From Bradyrhizobium sp. ORS 285 (GTDB lineage: Bacteria; Pseudomonadota; Alphaproteobacteria; Rhizobiales; Xanthobacteraceae), in the NCBI RefSeq assembly GCF_900176205.1, contig NZ_LT859959.1:7553001-7617000 (forward strand): a DNA stretch of 64,000 bases. Direction: 5' to 3'. Position 1 is the stretch's first letter, and the number at the start of each line of letters is the position of its first letter. Shown here piece after piece: positions 53,654 through 62,126 of this stretch. A program made the position numbers and the translations under genes. The notes under the pieces are model-generated. The model was not told where the DNA came from, ran no database searches, and saw only the letters and a list, made by a program, of their open reading frames with translations.

Positions 53654-54457
53654 CTACAGCCCTGCCTTCCAATTGATGCCGTTGTCGGCCCAGGTCGGGT
53701 AAGCGCGCGTCACCGGCAGCTTCGGCTCCTCCGGCTGCGGCGTCAGCATGATCGGGAATTCGACCTCGACGTGCTCGCTCGCGTCCTTCAGCTCGCCGGC
53801 CTCGTGCATGACGTGGTCGCCGGCAAGCTTGCCCGCGGTCCAGCGCCACAGGCTCTTGATCTCCTGCGCCGACTTGCCGTCGCCGTCGAACTCGGTGACG
53901 CCGAGACCGGCGGCGAGCGCGTCCTGGTGGTCGTTGCGCATCATGATGAAGGGCTGCGCCAGTACCTCGGCGATGTCGCGCGGCGCGTCGGCATCCAGCG
54001 CCGTGGTCGCGTCGGTGATGCGGTGGCCGCCGCGGATGGGGGCCTGGTTGAGCACGAAGGCGAAGGGCTTGCGCCAGGCCCTGACGACGCTGAGCGTCGG
54101 TGCCGTCGCTTCGATGTCGGCGACGCTCGGCCGCGCCGGGATCAGGCACAGATCGCAATAGCGGATCGCGGCAGTGCTGGATGCCGTGATGCCAGCCCCG
54201 GTGTCGATGATGCAGACGGTGACGCCGTCGCGCGCCAGCGTCGCCAGGCGCGGCTCGATCATCTTGGCGTCGTAAACGGCTTCGACGATCGGCTCTTGCG
54301 CGGCGCGGCGCGCCTGCCATTTCGTCAGCGTGCCCTGGCGGTCGGTTTCGATCACGCGCACCTTGTGGCCGGCCTGCTGGGCCGCCACGGCGAGACCAAT
54401 CGCGAGCGTGCTCTTGCCGCTGCCGCCCTTCTGCGTGGCCAAAACGATCGTGTACAT
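53654..54457 (-). CDS. ParA-like ATPase 2 (orphan, paralogue of ATPase 1)
   Basis: 267 residues. Same plan as its neighbour: TIVLATQKGGSGKSTLAIGL, VIETDRQGTLTKWQARRAAQ, CIIDTGAGITASST, FVLNQAPIRG and DALAAGLGVTEFDGDGKSAQEI. The C-terminus differs: a longer tail EFPIMLTPQPEEPKLPVTRA ending TWADNGINWKAGL. A tandem duplication followed by divergence of the ends is the simplest reading. The hairpin and about 360 bases between the two suggest separate promoters. No ParB is visible. Confidence 0.88.
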   Translation of the reverse strand: MYTIVLATQKGGSGKSTLAIGLAVAAQQAGHKVRVIETDRQGTLTKWQARRAAQEPIVEAVYDAKMIEPRLATLARDGVTVCIIDTGAGITASSTAAIRYCDLCLIPARPSVADIEATAPTLSVVRAWRKPFAFVLNQAPIRGGHRITDATTALDADAPRDIAEVLAQPFIMMRNDHQDALAAGLGVTEFDGDGKSAQEIKSLWRWTAGKLAGDHVMHEAGELKDASEHVEVEFPIMLTPQPEEPKLPVTRAYPTWADNGINWKAGL

Positions 54458-54877
54458 CGGGAGACAGTCCTTCGGATGTTGACGGAACTAATGAGAACGC
54501 CAAAGCTGAGGTGCATCGCGGTCGCGATACGGAGCTATTCTCGCTCAGGACAGTCCCGGCCCGATCCTGCTCACATGGAGGGATCGCGGTGGTCCGAATC
54601 AGCACGCCGACAAAACTGTTCGAACTATCTCATGCACGGCCCGTGCTTGCACAGACCGTTTGACTACGGCGGGAGCCGTTCCGAGTTGATAGCAAGGTGC
54701 TAGGAAGCGAGCCGCGAACGAGCGTTCGGCATCGTCGGGCATCGTCACACGCAGTCGCGATGCTGCACCTGAGATCCCCGTCGGCCGCCGTTGGGCCCTT
54801 AATTTTTTCTAAAAGGACATGCTTAATTTTGCGTAAGCACCCGCCGCGCTGCAGTGCGCGGCGAGACCTCCGCAGCG
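54458..54877. other. Intergenic region without recognisable gene
   Basis: 420 bases between ParA gene 2 and the trypsin-fold gene, both on the minus strand. It should hold ParA 2's promoter. An AT-rich stretch at 54795-54835 with two TTAATTTT motifs stands out. No coding frame supported. Confidence 0.4.
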
Positions 54878-56245
54878 CTATTTGCGCACGCAGATCACGC
54901 GCACGGTGGCGGCCTTGACATCGAGCGACGTGCCGTCCGGCTTGACGCCTTGCGCCGAGAGGAAGCCACGGACCGCATCGGCGCTCACCATCACCACCTG
55001 TGTGGATGGAACGAGCCCCGTGCCGGCGAGCACGCCCGGCTTGAGCAGCGTGACGCCGGCGAACTTGCCGTCGCCGTCGAGCGCGGCCGCGCCGGAGAAA
55101 CCGAGGCCGGGCGCCGGCGCGAGCGACACGTCGCCTGGGCCGCTGCCCGCAAGCTGCGCCCTGACGGTGCTGATCGCCGCGCCGCCGCCCTGGCTCTGCG
55201 GGTCGGCGATACCGACGATGTCGACCGATGATTTTGCATTGCCGCCCGACAGCGCCAGCGGCTTCAGGCCGCGCGCGCCGTAGATGCGCAGCAACGCCAG
55301 CCCGTGCTCCTTGTCCTCGGCAATACGCTCGGCATGGCCGAAGCCGGGAGCGGTGATGGCCACGCAGGCATCGGTCACCTCGCGGTCGGCGATCACGGCG
55401 CCGTCCTGGCTGACGACGATGCCGGTGCCGTAGTCGACGCTCCGCCGCGGTGCCGGCTGGGCAGCCAGGGATGCTGCCGGGAATGCGGTGAAGGCGCTGG
55501 ACATCGCGATCACGACCGCCTCGACGGTGTTCTCCGTGGCCTGGTCGTACAGGATCGTGAGGATGCGCACCTCGTCGCCCTTGAAAGTGCCGCGGATATA
55601 AAACTTCTTCAGGTTCTGCAGGCCCGACAGCACGAAGAAGTCGGGCTTCACCACGGTGTAGTCGACGGTCCGGCCCGGCTCCTTCTTCTCGCGGTCGGCC
55701 AACGCCGCGGTGGTCGGGTTAGCCTCCTTGCGGCGCGACAGCACGACCTGCACGGTGCCCGTGGGCGAGGTCCATTTCGAGCCGTTGGCGTCAGTGGTCT
55801 GCTGCGGCACCAGTCTGGTCGGAACGCCTAGGCGCGCGCCGCTGGTCGGCTCGGTCACGAGCTTCCACCCGACGCTCTCCTGCTTGCGCCGCGCAGTGTC
55901 GGCAAGCCCGGCGCGCTCCTGCGGATTGAGCACGCCGGTCGGCTTGCCGCCCTTGAGCTTCTGGTACTCCTTGATCGCATTGACCATGCGCTCGCTGACG
56001 TCGCCGGTGATGGCGCCATTGTACTGGCCGACCCAGGCAAGGTCGGATTGCAGCGACAGCCGTTCGGCCTGGCTCATCCCATTGGCGGTGTCGGCCGGCG
56101 CCTGCACGGCGGGCCGCACGGCCTGGGTGGCGACCGGCTTGGGCTTGGCGCCGGGCAACACGCCCTGTGCCGGCGGCGTCTGCGCCTCCGCCGACGCGCA
56201 CGCGGCGATCGCGCAGATGAAGGTTGCCGTGGCCAGCCGTCTCAT
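54878..56245 (-). CDS. Secreted trypsin-fold protein with peptidoglycan-binding-like domain, degenerate triad
   Basis: 455 residues from ATG 56245. Signal peptide MRRLATATFICAIAACASAEAQ. Residues ~62-116 resemble a PG_binding_1 domain (LSLQSDLAWVGQYNGAITGD, KEYQKLKGGKPTGVLNPQER). From about 270 a HtrA/trypsin fold appears: YGTGIVVSQDGAVIADREVTDAC. At the position of the catalytic His is Glu (289), the catalytic Asp position is Gly (315, in DKEHGLALLRI), and Ser is kept (384, GFSGAA). It is therefore probably not an active protease. It may be a binding protein at the cell wall. It is divergent from moeB. Confidence 0.75.
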   Translation of the reverse strand: MRRLATATFICAIAACASAEAQTPPAQGVLPGAKPKPVATQAVRPAVQAPADTANGMSQAERLSLQSDLAWVGQYNGAITGDVSERMVNAIKEYQKLKGGKPTGVLNPQERAGLADTARRKQESVGWKLVTEPTSGARLGVPTRLVPQQTTDANGSKWTSPTGTVQVVLSRRKEANPTTAALADREKKEPGRTVDYTVVKPDFFVLSGLQNLKKFYIRGTFKGDEVRILTILYDQATENTVEAVVIAMSSAFTAFPAASLAAQPAPRRSVDYGTGIVVSQDGAVIADREVTDACVAITAPGFGHAERIAEDKEHGLALLRIYGARGLKPLALSGGNAKSSVDIVGIADPQSQGGGAAISTVRAQLAGSGPGDVSLAPAPGLGFSGAAALDGDGKFAGVTLLKPGVLAGTGLVPSTQVVMVSADAVRGFLSAQGVKPDGTSLDVKAATVRVICVRK

Positions 56246-56385
56246 GACAAATCCCGCTGCTCTTGCCGCTGCCGTAAATAAGCACATCTGCTTGGTCGGT
56301 CACAATCCGGCGAGGGTTCAGTGGGGAGATGTCCCGTCTCCATCGTCGCCCACAGCGAATTGGTAGCGGAAGGACGTTTGTAACG

Positions 56386-57189
56386 ATGCTGAGCGACGAG
56401 GAAGTGGAGCGCTACGCGCGTCACATCGTGCTGCGTGACGTCGGTGGTCCCGGCCAGGCAGCGCTGAAGCGTGCAAAGGTGCTGGTGATCGGCGCGGGCG
56501 GGCTCGGCGCCCCGGCGCTGATGTATCTGGCCGGTGCCGGCGTTGGCACGATCGGCGTGGTCGATGATGACGTGGTATCGCTGTCCAACCTGCAGCGCCA
56601 GGTCATCCATGCGACGCCGGATATCGGCAGGCCGAAGGTCGACAGCGCGGCCGAGCGCATCAACGCGCTCAACCCCCATGTCGATGTCGTGACGCACCGG
56701 ACCTGGCTCAATGCCGACAATGCGCTCGACCTGATCGGCCGTTATGATCTCGTGCTCGACGGCTCCGACAATTTCGACACCCGCTATCTCGCCTCCGATG
56801 CGTGCTTCCTTGCGGGCAAGCCGCTGATATCGGGCGCGCTCGGCACCTTCGATGCGTCGCTGACGACGATCCGCGCGCATGAGCGCAATGACAGAGGCGA
56901 GTTCAATCCGACCTATCGCTGCCTGTTCCCCGAGCCGCCGCCGCCCGGCACGGTGCCGGCCTGCGCCGAAGCCGGCGTGATGGGCGCGCTCGCGGGCATG
57001 CTCGGCTCGATGATGGCGCTGGAGGCGATCCGCGAGATCGTCGGTTTCGGCGAGGGATTGGTGGGGCGGCTGATGATGCTGGATGCCCGCACCATGCGGT
57101 TCGAGACGTTGCGCTATGGACGCGATCCGGCCAACCCGCTGAATGGCGATGGACCAGTGATTGCGGATCTGAGCGCGCATCGGAAGTGA
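56386..57189 (+). CDS. moeB: MoeB/ThiF-type adenylyltransferase
   Basis: 267 residues. E1-like fold: RYARHIVLRDVGGPGQAALK, VLVIGAGGLGAPALMYLAGAG (ATP site), VDDDVVSLSNLQRQVIH and LVLDGSDNFDTRYLASDAC. It adenylates the C-terminal Gly of a ubiquitin-like sulfur carrier (MoaD or ThiS). The zinc-ligand pattern CxxC is reduced: YRCLFPEPPPPGTVPACAEAG has one Cys and then one Cys 15 residues later. No rhodanese domain is fused. AAGGA precedes the start. The carrier partner is elsewhere. Confidence 0.93.
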   Translation: MLSDEEVERYARHIVLRDVGGPGQAALKRAKVLVIGAGGLGAPALMYLAGAGVGTIGVVDDDVVSLSNLQRQVIHATPDIGRPKVDSAAERINALNPHVDVVTHRTWLNADNALDLIGRYDLVLDGSDNFDTRYLASDACFLAGKPLISGALGTFDASLTTIRAHERNDRGEFNPTYRCLFPEPPPPGTVPACAEAGVMGALAGMLGSMMALEAIREIVGFGEGLVGRLMMLDARTMRFETLRYGRDPANPLNGDGPVIADLSAHRK

Positions 57190-57253
57190 GATCGCAAATC
57201 GGCCTCACATATTCGGCTTTGGCCATGAGTTGGAGGTTCGCGCCTCAACCTCC

Positions 57254-57415
57254 GCCGTCATCCCGGACAAGCCTGCCGACGCAACGCGGCGGTAGGCGCC
57301 GATCCGGGATCCATACGCCGCAGCGCTTGTTTTAGGCAAAAAGCCAATGACCAGCGTGCCTCAAACTGCACCCTGGGCGTATGGGTCCCGGCTCGAGGCC
57401 GGGACGACACCGAGG
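57254..57415. repeat. Diverged dispersed repeat, GTCATCCCGGACAAGC type
   Basis: GTCATCCCGGACAAGC, then GGCGCCGATCCGGGATCCAT and, 100 bases later, GGGTCCCGGCTCGAGGCCGG-GACGACAC. An inverted relation of ATCCATACGCC to GGCGTATGGGT spans the element. Family resemblance to 41457 and 52396. Confidence 0.6.
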
Positions 57416-57433
57416 GTGTTGCGCGAGCGTGGC

Positions 57434-58438
57434 TCACTCCTGCTTTCCGCGCTCGCTGTCCATGTGCACCAGTTGCGCCTCCGGATAGCGCTCGCCCGCT
57501 GCGACGCCGGGCGGAAACGCCTTGTCCAGCGCGGAAAGCTGCACCTCGGTGAGCTTCACGCAGAGCGCGCCAAGCGCTTCGTCGAGGCGGTCGCGACGGC
57601 GGGCGCCGACCAGCGGGACGATGTCGTTGCCTTGCGCGGCCACCCAAGCGATCGCAACCTGAGCCGGCGTTGCGCCGACCTGATCGGCTATGCTGCGCAG
57701 CGTCTCGACGAGATTGAGATTGCGATCGAGATTCTCGCCCTGGAAGCGCGGTGAATGACCGCGGAAGTCGGTCGCGCCGCCGCGGTCCTTCGACCAGTGG
57801 CCGCTGATCAGCCCGCGTGACAGCACGCCATAGGCGGTGATGCCGATGCCGAGCTCGCGGCACGTCTTCAGAATGTCGCTCTCGATGCCGCGCGAGATCA
57901 GCGAATATTCGATCTGCAGATCCGAGATCGGATGCACCTTGTGCGCCCGGCGGATCGTCTCGGAGCCGACCTCCGACAGGCCGATATGCTTGATGTAGCC
58001 GGCCTGCTTCAGCTCGGCCATGGCCCCGATCGTGTCCTCGATCGGTACGTTCGGATCGAGCCGCGCCGGGCGGTAGATGTCGATGGCATCGACGCCGAGC
58101 CGCTGCAGCGAATAGGACAGGAAGGTGCGCACCGCCTCCGGCCGGCCGTCATAGCCGAGCCAGCTCTTGTCGGGGCCGCGCAGCGCGCCGAACTTCACCG
58201 AGATCTGCACGTCGCGGGGGCCGACTGACGCCAGCGCCTCGCGGATCAGCATCTCGTTGTGACCCATGCCGTAGAAGTCGCCGGTATCGAGCAACGTCAC
58301 GCCGGCATCGAGCGCGGCATGAATGGTAGCGATGCTCTCGGACCGGTCATTGGGGCCATAGAAGTCCGACATGCCCATGCAGCCCAGGCCGAGGGCCGAG
58401 ACCGTGGGGCCGGTGGTGCCGAGTTGGCGGGTTTCCAT
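57434..58438 (-). CDS. Aldo/keto reductase
   Basis: 334 residues. AKR (TIM barrel) motifs: [24 protein letters not shown] at the start, [21 protein letters not shown] (catalytic Asp and Tyr), [12 protein letters not shown] (catalytic Lys) and [13 protein letters not shown]. The late [15 protein letters not shown] binds NADPH. It is of the YccK/IolS-like class that reduces aldehydes and ketones. The catalytic His-like position after DIYRPARLD is not the usual QxHRxD: Tyr-Arg-Pro replaces Y-Q-x-H. ATG 58438 has GGAG at the right spacing. Confidence 0.9.
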   Translation of the reverse strand: METRQLGTTGPTVSALGLGCMGMSDFYGPNDRSESIATIHAALDAGVTLLDTGDFYGMGHNEMLIREALASVGPRDVQISVKFGALRGPDKSWLGYDGRPEAVRTFLSYSLQRLGVDAIDIYRPARLDPNVPIEDTIGAMAELKQAGYIKHIGLSEVGSETIRRAHKVHPISDLQIEYSLISRGIESDILKTCRELGIGITAYGVLSRGLISGHWSKDRGGATDFRGHSPRFQGENLDRNLNLVETLRSIADQVGATPAQVAIAWVAAQGNDIVPLVGARRRDRLDEALGALCVKLTEVQLSALDKAFPPGVAAGERYPEAQLVHMDSERGKQE

Positions 58439-58541
58439 GATCATCTCCCTGCGTCGGAACGGCCAATCGGCCGCTTCTTCAACGCAGGAATCGCATCCTG
58501 GCTTCAATCGTTCTCACGGTCCCCGCCGTGGAACCGCGGCC

Positions 58542-58648
58542 TAGCGATGAGATCACGATGAAGCGTCATCGCGGTTTACGCTTCTGTGTGCGCACGATCT
58601 TTCGGAAAACCGCTGCGCACTTTTCCGGATCATGCTTCAGAGCATGCT
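58542..58648. repeat. Dispersed repeat, AAAGCGCGATGA type, copy 2
   Basis: Matches 28728-28837 closely in its right half: CGCTGCGCACTTTTCCGGAT and CATGCTT are identical. The left palindrome is damaged here. It overlaps the last four codons of the dehydrogenase gene at 58637, whose stop lies in the repeat. Confidence 0.8.
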
Positions 58649-59638
58649 CGGCAGCACGCGGTCCGGCGGACGGTGGTTGTCGAGGAAGGTCTTGATGTTG
58701 ATGATGACCTTCTCGCCCATCTCGACGCGGCCCTCGATGGTGGCCGAGCCCATATGCGGCAGCAGCGTCACCTTGCCGGCCTTGGCGAGCCGCACCAGGC
58801 GAGGATTGACGGCGGGCTCGTGCTCGAACACGTCGAGCCCGGCGCCGGCGATGTCGCCGGCTTCGACCAGCCGCGTCAACGTCTCCTCGTCGATCACCTC
58901 GCCGCGCGCGGTGTTGACGATGTAGGCATCCTTGCGGATCAGTTTGAGCCGGCGCGCCGACAGAAGATGGAACGTCGCCGGGGTGTGCGGACAGTTCACC
59001 GAGATGATGTCCATGCGCGCCAGCATCTGGTCGAGGCTCTCCCAATAGGTCGCGCCGAGTTCGTCGGCGATCACGGGGGCGACCGGGCGGCGGTTGTGAT
59101 AATGGATCTGCAGGCCGAACGCGCGGGCGCGGCGCGCCACCGCCTGGCCGATCCGGCCCATGCCGATGATGCCGAGCCTTTTTCCTCCGATGCGGTGGCC
59201 GAGCATCCAGGTCGGCGACCAGCCCGCCCAGTTCTTGCCCTCGGTGAGCACCGATGCGCCCTCGATCAGACGTCGGGGCACGGCGAGGATCAGCGCCATG
59301 GTCATGTCGGCGGTGTCCTCGGTGAGCACCTTCGGCGTGTTGGTGACGGTGATGCCGCGCGCCACGGCCGCGGCCACGTCGATGTTGTCGACGCCGTTGC
59401 CGAAGTTCGCGATCATGCGCAGCTTGCAGTCGGGCTGATTGAGGATGTCGGCCGAGATGTGGTCGGTGACGGTCGGAACCAGCACCTCGGCGGTGCGCAC
59501 GGCGTCGGCGAGCTGCTCCTGGCTCATCGGCTCGTCGTCGAGATTGAGCCGCGCGTCAAACAGCTCGCGCATGCGCGTCTCGACCGAGTCCGGCAGCTTG
59601 CGTGTCACCACGACGAGGGGCTTTTTCCTACCTGACAT
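58637..59638 (-). CDS. D-2-hydroxyacid dehydrogenase (glyoxylate/hydroxypyruvate reductase type)
   Basis: 333 residues. NAD-binding motif LGIIGMGRIGQAVARRARAFG with catalytic residues in the usual order: Arg in VNTARGEVIDEETL, Glu near VFEHEPAVNPRL and His in VTLLPHMGSATIEGR. The catalytic domain begins KKPLVVVTRKLPDSVETRM. This is the D-glycerate dehydrogenase (GyaR/GhrB) class that reduces glyoxylate or hydroxypyruvate. The C-terminus RPPDRVLPSML includes residues encoded by the dispersed repeat, so it may be a few residues different from relatives. Confidence 0.9.
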   Translation of the reverse strand: MSGRKKPLVVVTRKLPDSVETRMRELFDARLNLDDEPMSQEQLADAVRTAEVLVPTVTDHISADILNQPDCKLRMIANFGNGVDNIDVAAAVARGITVTNTPKVLTEDTADMTMALILAVPRRLIEGASVLTEGKNWAGWSPTWMLGHRIGGKRLGIIGMGRIGQAVARRARAFGLQIHYHNRRPVAPVIADELGATYWESLDQMLARMDIISVNCPHTPATFHLLSARRLKLIRKDAYIVNTARGEVIDEETLTRLVEAGDIAGAGLDVFEHEPAVNPRLVRLAKAGKVTLLPHMGSATIEGRVEMGEKVIINIKTFLDNHRPPDRVLPSML

Positions 59639-59983
59639 GTGCTGCTCTCATGAGATCCTTCAGACCTCATTAACCGGGTTCGCCGAAACTACCGTCGTCG
59701 TCTGAGAGCGGCGTTTCCCTGGACTGGCGTGTCGGATCTCGTGGCGTAGCCGATCCGTCCCTGACAGGGTTTCGCGAGCGATTCTCAGGCGCTTCCTGGC
59801 CGCTTGTGTTCGGTCCTGTCTAGCAGAAGGCCGGGCCAAGACAAGAAGCCAACGGCGGGGCCAGGACCTGCGCTGCGGCAAGCCCTCTCTGTGCACGAAG
59901 GGGGGCAGCCCGGCGGTTCGATGGGGATCGGGCGAAGGGGGCGCGCGCGGCGAAGGCGGCGTTCCCTGACGAGGGAGAGTGAG

Positions 59984-60532
59984 TTGAGTTCAAGCGTGTT
60001 GGGACGTCTCGGTGCAGTCGCAATTGTCGTCGCGGTTTTCTGCGTCAGCCTGCTCCACGGTTCGGTCAGCACCGGTGCCGTGGCCAAGGATTCGGTTCTG
60101 CCCGCCAGCGGCCTGCCGGTGCCGCGCTATGTCAGCCTGAAATCGGATCATGTGAACGTCCGCGCCGGTCCGACCAAGGACAACGACGTGGCCTGGGTCT
60201 ACACGCGCTCGGGCCTGCCGGTGGAGATCACCGCCGAATATGAGAATTGGCGCCGCGTGCGCGACTCCGAGGGGTCCGAAGGCTGGGTCTATCACTCGCT
60301 GCTGTCGGGGCGCCGCACCGCGGTCGTCACGATGAAGAACAAGGACGATCTCGCGCCGATCTATGAGAGCGCCGATACGACCAGCGCGGTCACGGCGCGG
60401 CTGCAGGCCGGCGTCGTCGCGCAGGTGAAGAAGTGCGGCAATGGCTGGTGCCGCGTGCTCGGCAACGGCTTCGAGGGCTGGATCCAGCAGCAGCGGCTGT
60501 GGGGCGTCTATGCCGACGAGCAGGTGAACTGA
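59984..60532 (+). CDS. Secreted SH3-domain protein
   Basis: 182 residues from a TTG start at 59984, preceded by GAGGGAGAG at good spacing; an ATG at 59921 in frame has no clear Shine-Dalgarno and would add a very basic 21-residue head. The signal is LGAVAIVVAVFCVSLLHG. Two SH3b-like repeats follow: VPRYVSLKSDHVNVRAGPTKDND … GWVYHSLLSGRRTAVVT and PIYESADTTSAVTARLQAG … GFEGWIQQQRLWGVY. Bacterial SH3 domains bind cell-wall peptides. Codon use is ordinary. Likely a periplasmic or wall protein of unknown role. Confidence 0.8.
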   Translation: MSSSVLGRLGAVAIVVAVFCVSLLHGSVSTGAVAKDSVLPASGLPVPRYVSLKSDHVNVRAGPTKDNDVAWVYTRSGLPVEITAEYENWRRVRDSEGSEGWVYHSLLSGRRTAVVTMKNKDDLAPIYESADTTSAVTARLQAGVVAQVKKCGNGWCRVLGNGFEGWIQQQRLWGVYADEQVN

Positions 60533-60583
60533 CGTGATCGACGGTCGGCATCGCCGGTCGTTGTTCCGACGCTCAGCTGACAC

Positions 60584-60610
60584 AAAAATGCCCGCGGCTG
60601 ACGCGGGCAT
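60584..60610 (-). terminator. Rho-independent terminator after irr
   Basis: ATGCCCGCG … CGCGGGCAT, 9 pairs with loop GCTGA, followed by TTTTT on the minus strand. It lies 28 bases past the irr stop and between convergent genes. On the plus strand there is no T-run. Confidence 0.85.
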
Positions 60611-60637
60611 TGGCTTGTTCAGAGGCTGCGTTAACGT

Positions 60638-61111
60638 TCAGCGCTTCTTGCGCAGCCGGACCACCATGTCGATCCGGGCGATCTCGTAGCCCTCCGGCGC
60701 CTCCGGCAGCTTCGACAGCGCCAGATGCTGGTCCGGAATGTCCACCAGCTCGTGATTGTTCTCGAGATAGAAGTGGTGGTGCGCGGTGACGTTGGTATCG
60801 AAATAGGTCTTGGTGCCGTCGACGCTGACCTGGCGCAGCAGGCCGGCATCGGTGAGCTGGTTCAACGTATTGTAGACGGTAGCGAGCGACACGGGAACCT
60901 TGGCCAGCGTCGCTTCCTCGTACAGCATTTCCGCCGTCAGGTGGCGCGCGCCCTTGCCGAACAGCAGCCAGCCCAGCGCCATGCGCTGGCGCGTCGGACG
61001 CAGGCCCGCCGTCTGCAGCATTTCGTTGACGTCGTGCCACGGACAGCCATTGAGCGCAGGCTGCCGACCCGTTCCCAGTCCATCCGGACCGGCCCGATCG
61101 TGACCACTCAT
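60638..61111 (-). CDS. irr: Iron response regulator Irr (Fur family)
   Basis: 157 residues. Irr senses heme status and controls iron and heme genes. A Fur-like winged helix: LQTAGLRPTRQRMALGWLLF, LTAEMLYEEATLAKVPVSLATVYNTLNQLTDAGLL. Near the N-terminus GCPWHDV holds the heme regulatory motif (Cys23-Pro24) and HHHFYLENNHELVDI has the His cluster (111-113) for the second heme site. This Cys-Pro motif is a Bradyrhizobium-type trait linked to heme-triggered degradation. No good Shine-Dalgarno precedes ATG 61111, so the start may be a few residues upstream (GTG). Terminator after the gene. Confidence 0.93.
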   Translation of the reverse strand: MSGHDRAGPDGLGTGRQPALNGCPWHDVNEMLQTAGLRPTRQRMALGWLLFGKGARHLTAEMLYEEATLAKVPVSLATVYNTLNQLTDAGLLRQVSVDGTKTYFDTNVTAHHHFYLENNHELVDIPDQHLALSKLPEAPEGYEIARIDMVVRLRKKR

Positions 61112-61217
61112 CGAAGCGTTGTTGCTGGCGTCCACGTCATGCACCGAAAAATTCACATCGACCAGTTTGGATATAGGAAGAAACCTGCTCAGATGCAAGC
61201 TTATCGCAACTACCCTA

Positions 61218-61234
61218 TCTAGAACGACCCTAAA
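61218..61234. promoter_or_regulatory. Possible iron-control (Irr/ICE-like) element between irr and fabA
   Basis: TCTAGAA-CGA-CCCTAAA resembles the Irr-binding ICE pattern TTTAGAA…TTCTAAA (7-3-7 layout, several mismatches on the right arm). It lies about 107 bases upstream of irr and 295 before fabA, within the divergent spacer. It could mediate autoregulation of irr. Visual match only. Confidence 0.3.
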
Positions 61235-61528
61235 CTGCATCTGCTGCCCGGGGCGGTTGCGCGCCCGGGGCCCGCGTCGATTTAGCTGGATACGCGCATT
61301 GACGCCGCAATCCCCTATGTTAGAGAGCGCGCGGACCCGATTTGACCTGCCATGGCGGGCGCAGCTGGCCGCGATGGCCGTCTGTGCCGTTCCAACTGCC
61401 TGGTTTGGGGCGCTGGCCAGTCGACGGTATGGCCGGACGGCGAAGCGGCGCATCAAGGGGTCGACGCGCGAAGGGGCATGTCGCGCGCCATATTTTCCAC
61501 TGGGGACGTTGAGAAGGGCTCATCAAGC

Positions 61529-62050
61529 ATGCTGGATCGACGCGGCAGTTATGAATACGAGGACCTGCTGGCCTGCGGCCGCGGCGAGCTGTTCGGTCCC
61601 GGCAATGCGCAGCTGCCGCTGCCGCCGATGCTGATGTTCGATCGCATCGTCGAGATCTCGGAGACCGGTGGCGAGTTCGGCAAAGGCGTCGTGCGCGCCG
61701 AGCTCGACGTGAAGCCGGACCTCTGGTTCTTCGGCTGCCATTTCAAGAACGATCCGGTGATGCCGGGCTGCCTCGGCTTGGACGCGATGTGGCAGATGGT
61801 CGGCTTCTTCCTCGGCTGGACCGGTGGCGCAGGACGCGGCCGCGCGCTCGGTCTCGGCGACCTCAAATTCTCCGGCCAGGTTCTGCCGACCGCCAGCAAG
61901 GTTGTGTACAACGTCGACATCAAGCGCGTGATGCGCTCGAAGCTCGTGCTCGGTATTGCCGACGGGTGGCTTTCGATGGACGGCGACATTATCTATCGCG
62001 CCAAGGATCTGAAGGTCGGTCTGTTCAAGCAGGACGCCGCGCCGTCTTGA
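61529..62050 (+). CDS. fabA: Beta-hydroxydecanoyl-ACP dehydratase/isomerase
   Basis: 173 residues, the FabA that introduces the cis double bond in unsaturated fatty acid synthesis. Motifs: [57 protein letters not shown] with the catalytic His and Asp, and [18 protein letters not shown] 61529 is used; the longer frame has no family match. The gene is divergent from irr and upstream of fabB and fabI, a conserved block. Confidence 0.96.
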   Translation: MLDRRGSYEYEDLLACGRGELFGPGNAQLPLPPMLMFDRIVEISETGGEFGKGVVRAELDVKPDLWFFGCHFKNDPVMPGCLGLDAMWQMVGFFLGWTGGAGRGRALGLGDLKFSGQVLPTASKVVYNVDIKRVMRSKLVLGIADGWLSMDGDIIYRAKDLKVGLFKQDAAPS

Positions 62051-62126
62051 ACCGGCGGACTGCGATCATCGACAGTGCAGCAGGCATGACTGCAACAAAA
62101 CACACGAGCAAGGCGAGGCGGACATC

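Noticed and set aside
52550-54457. A plasmid-type parABS locus
   Set aside because: Both genes are ParA-like but there is no ParB, no parS-like repeat and no replication gene. The surroundings are core chromosome.
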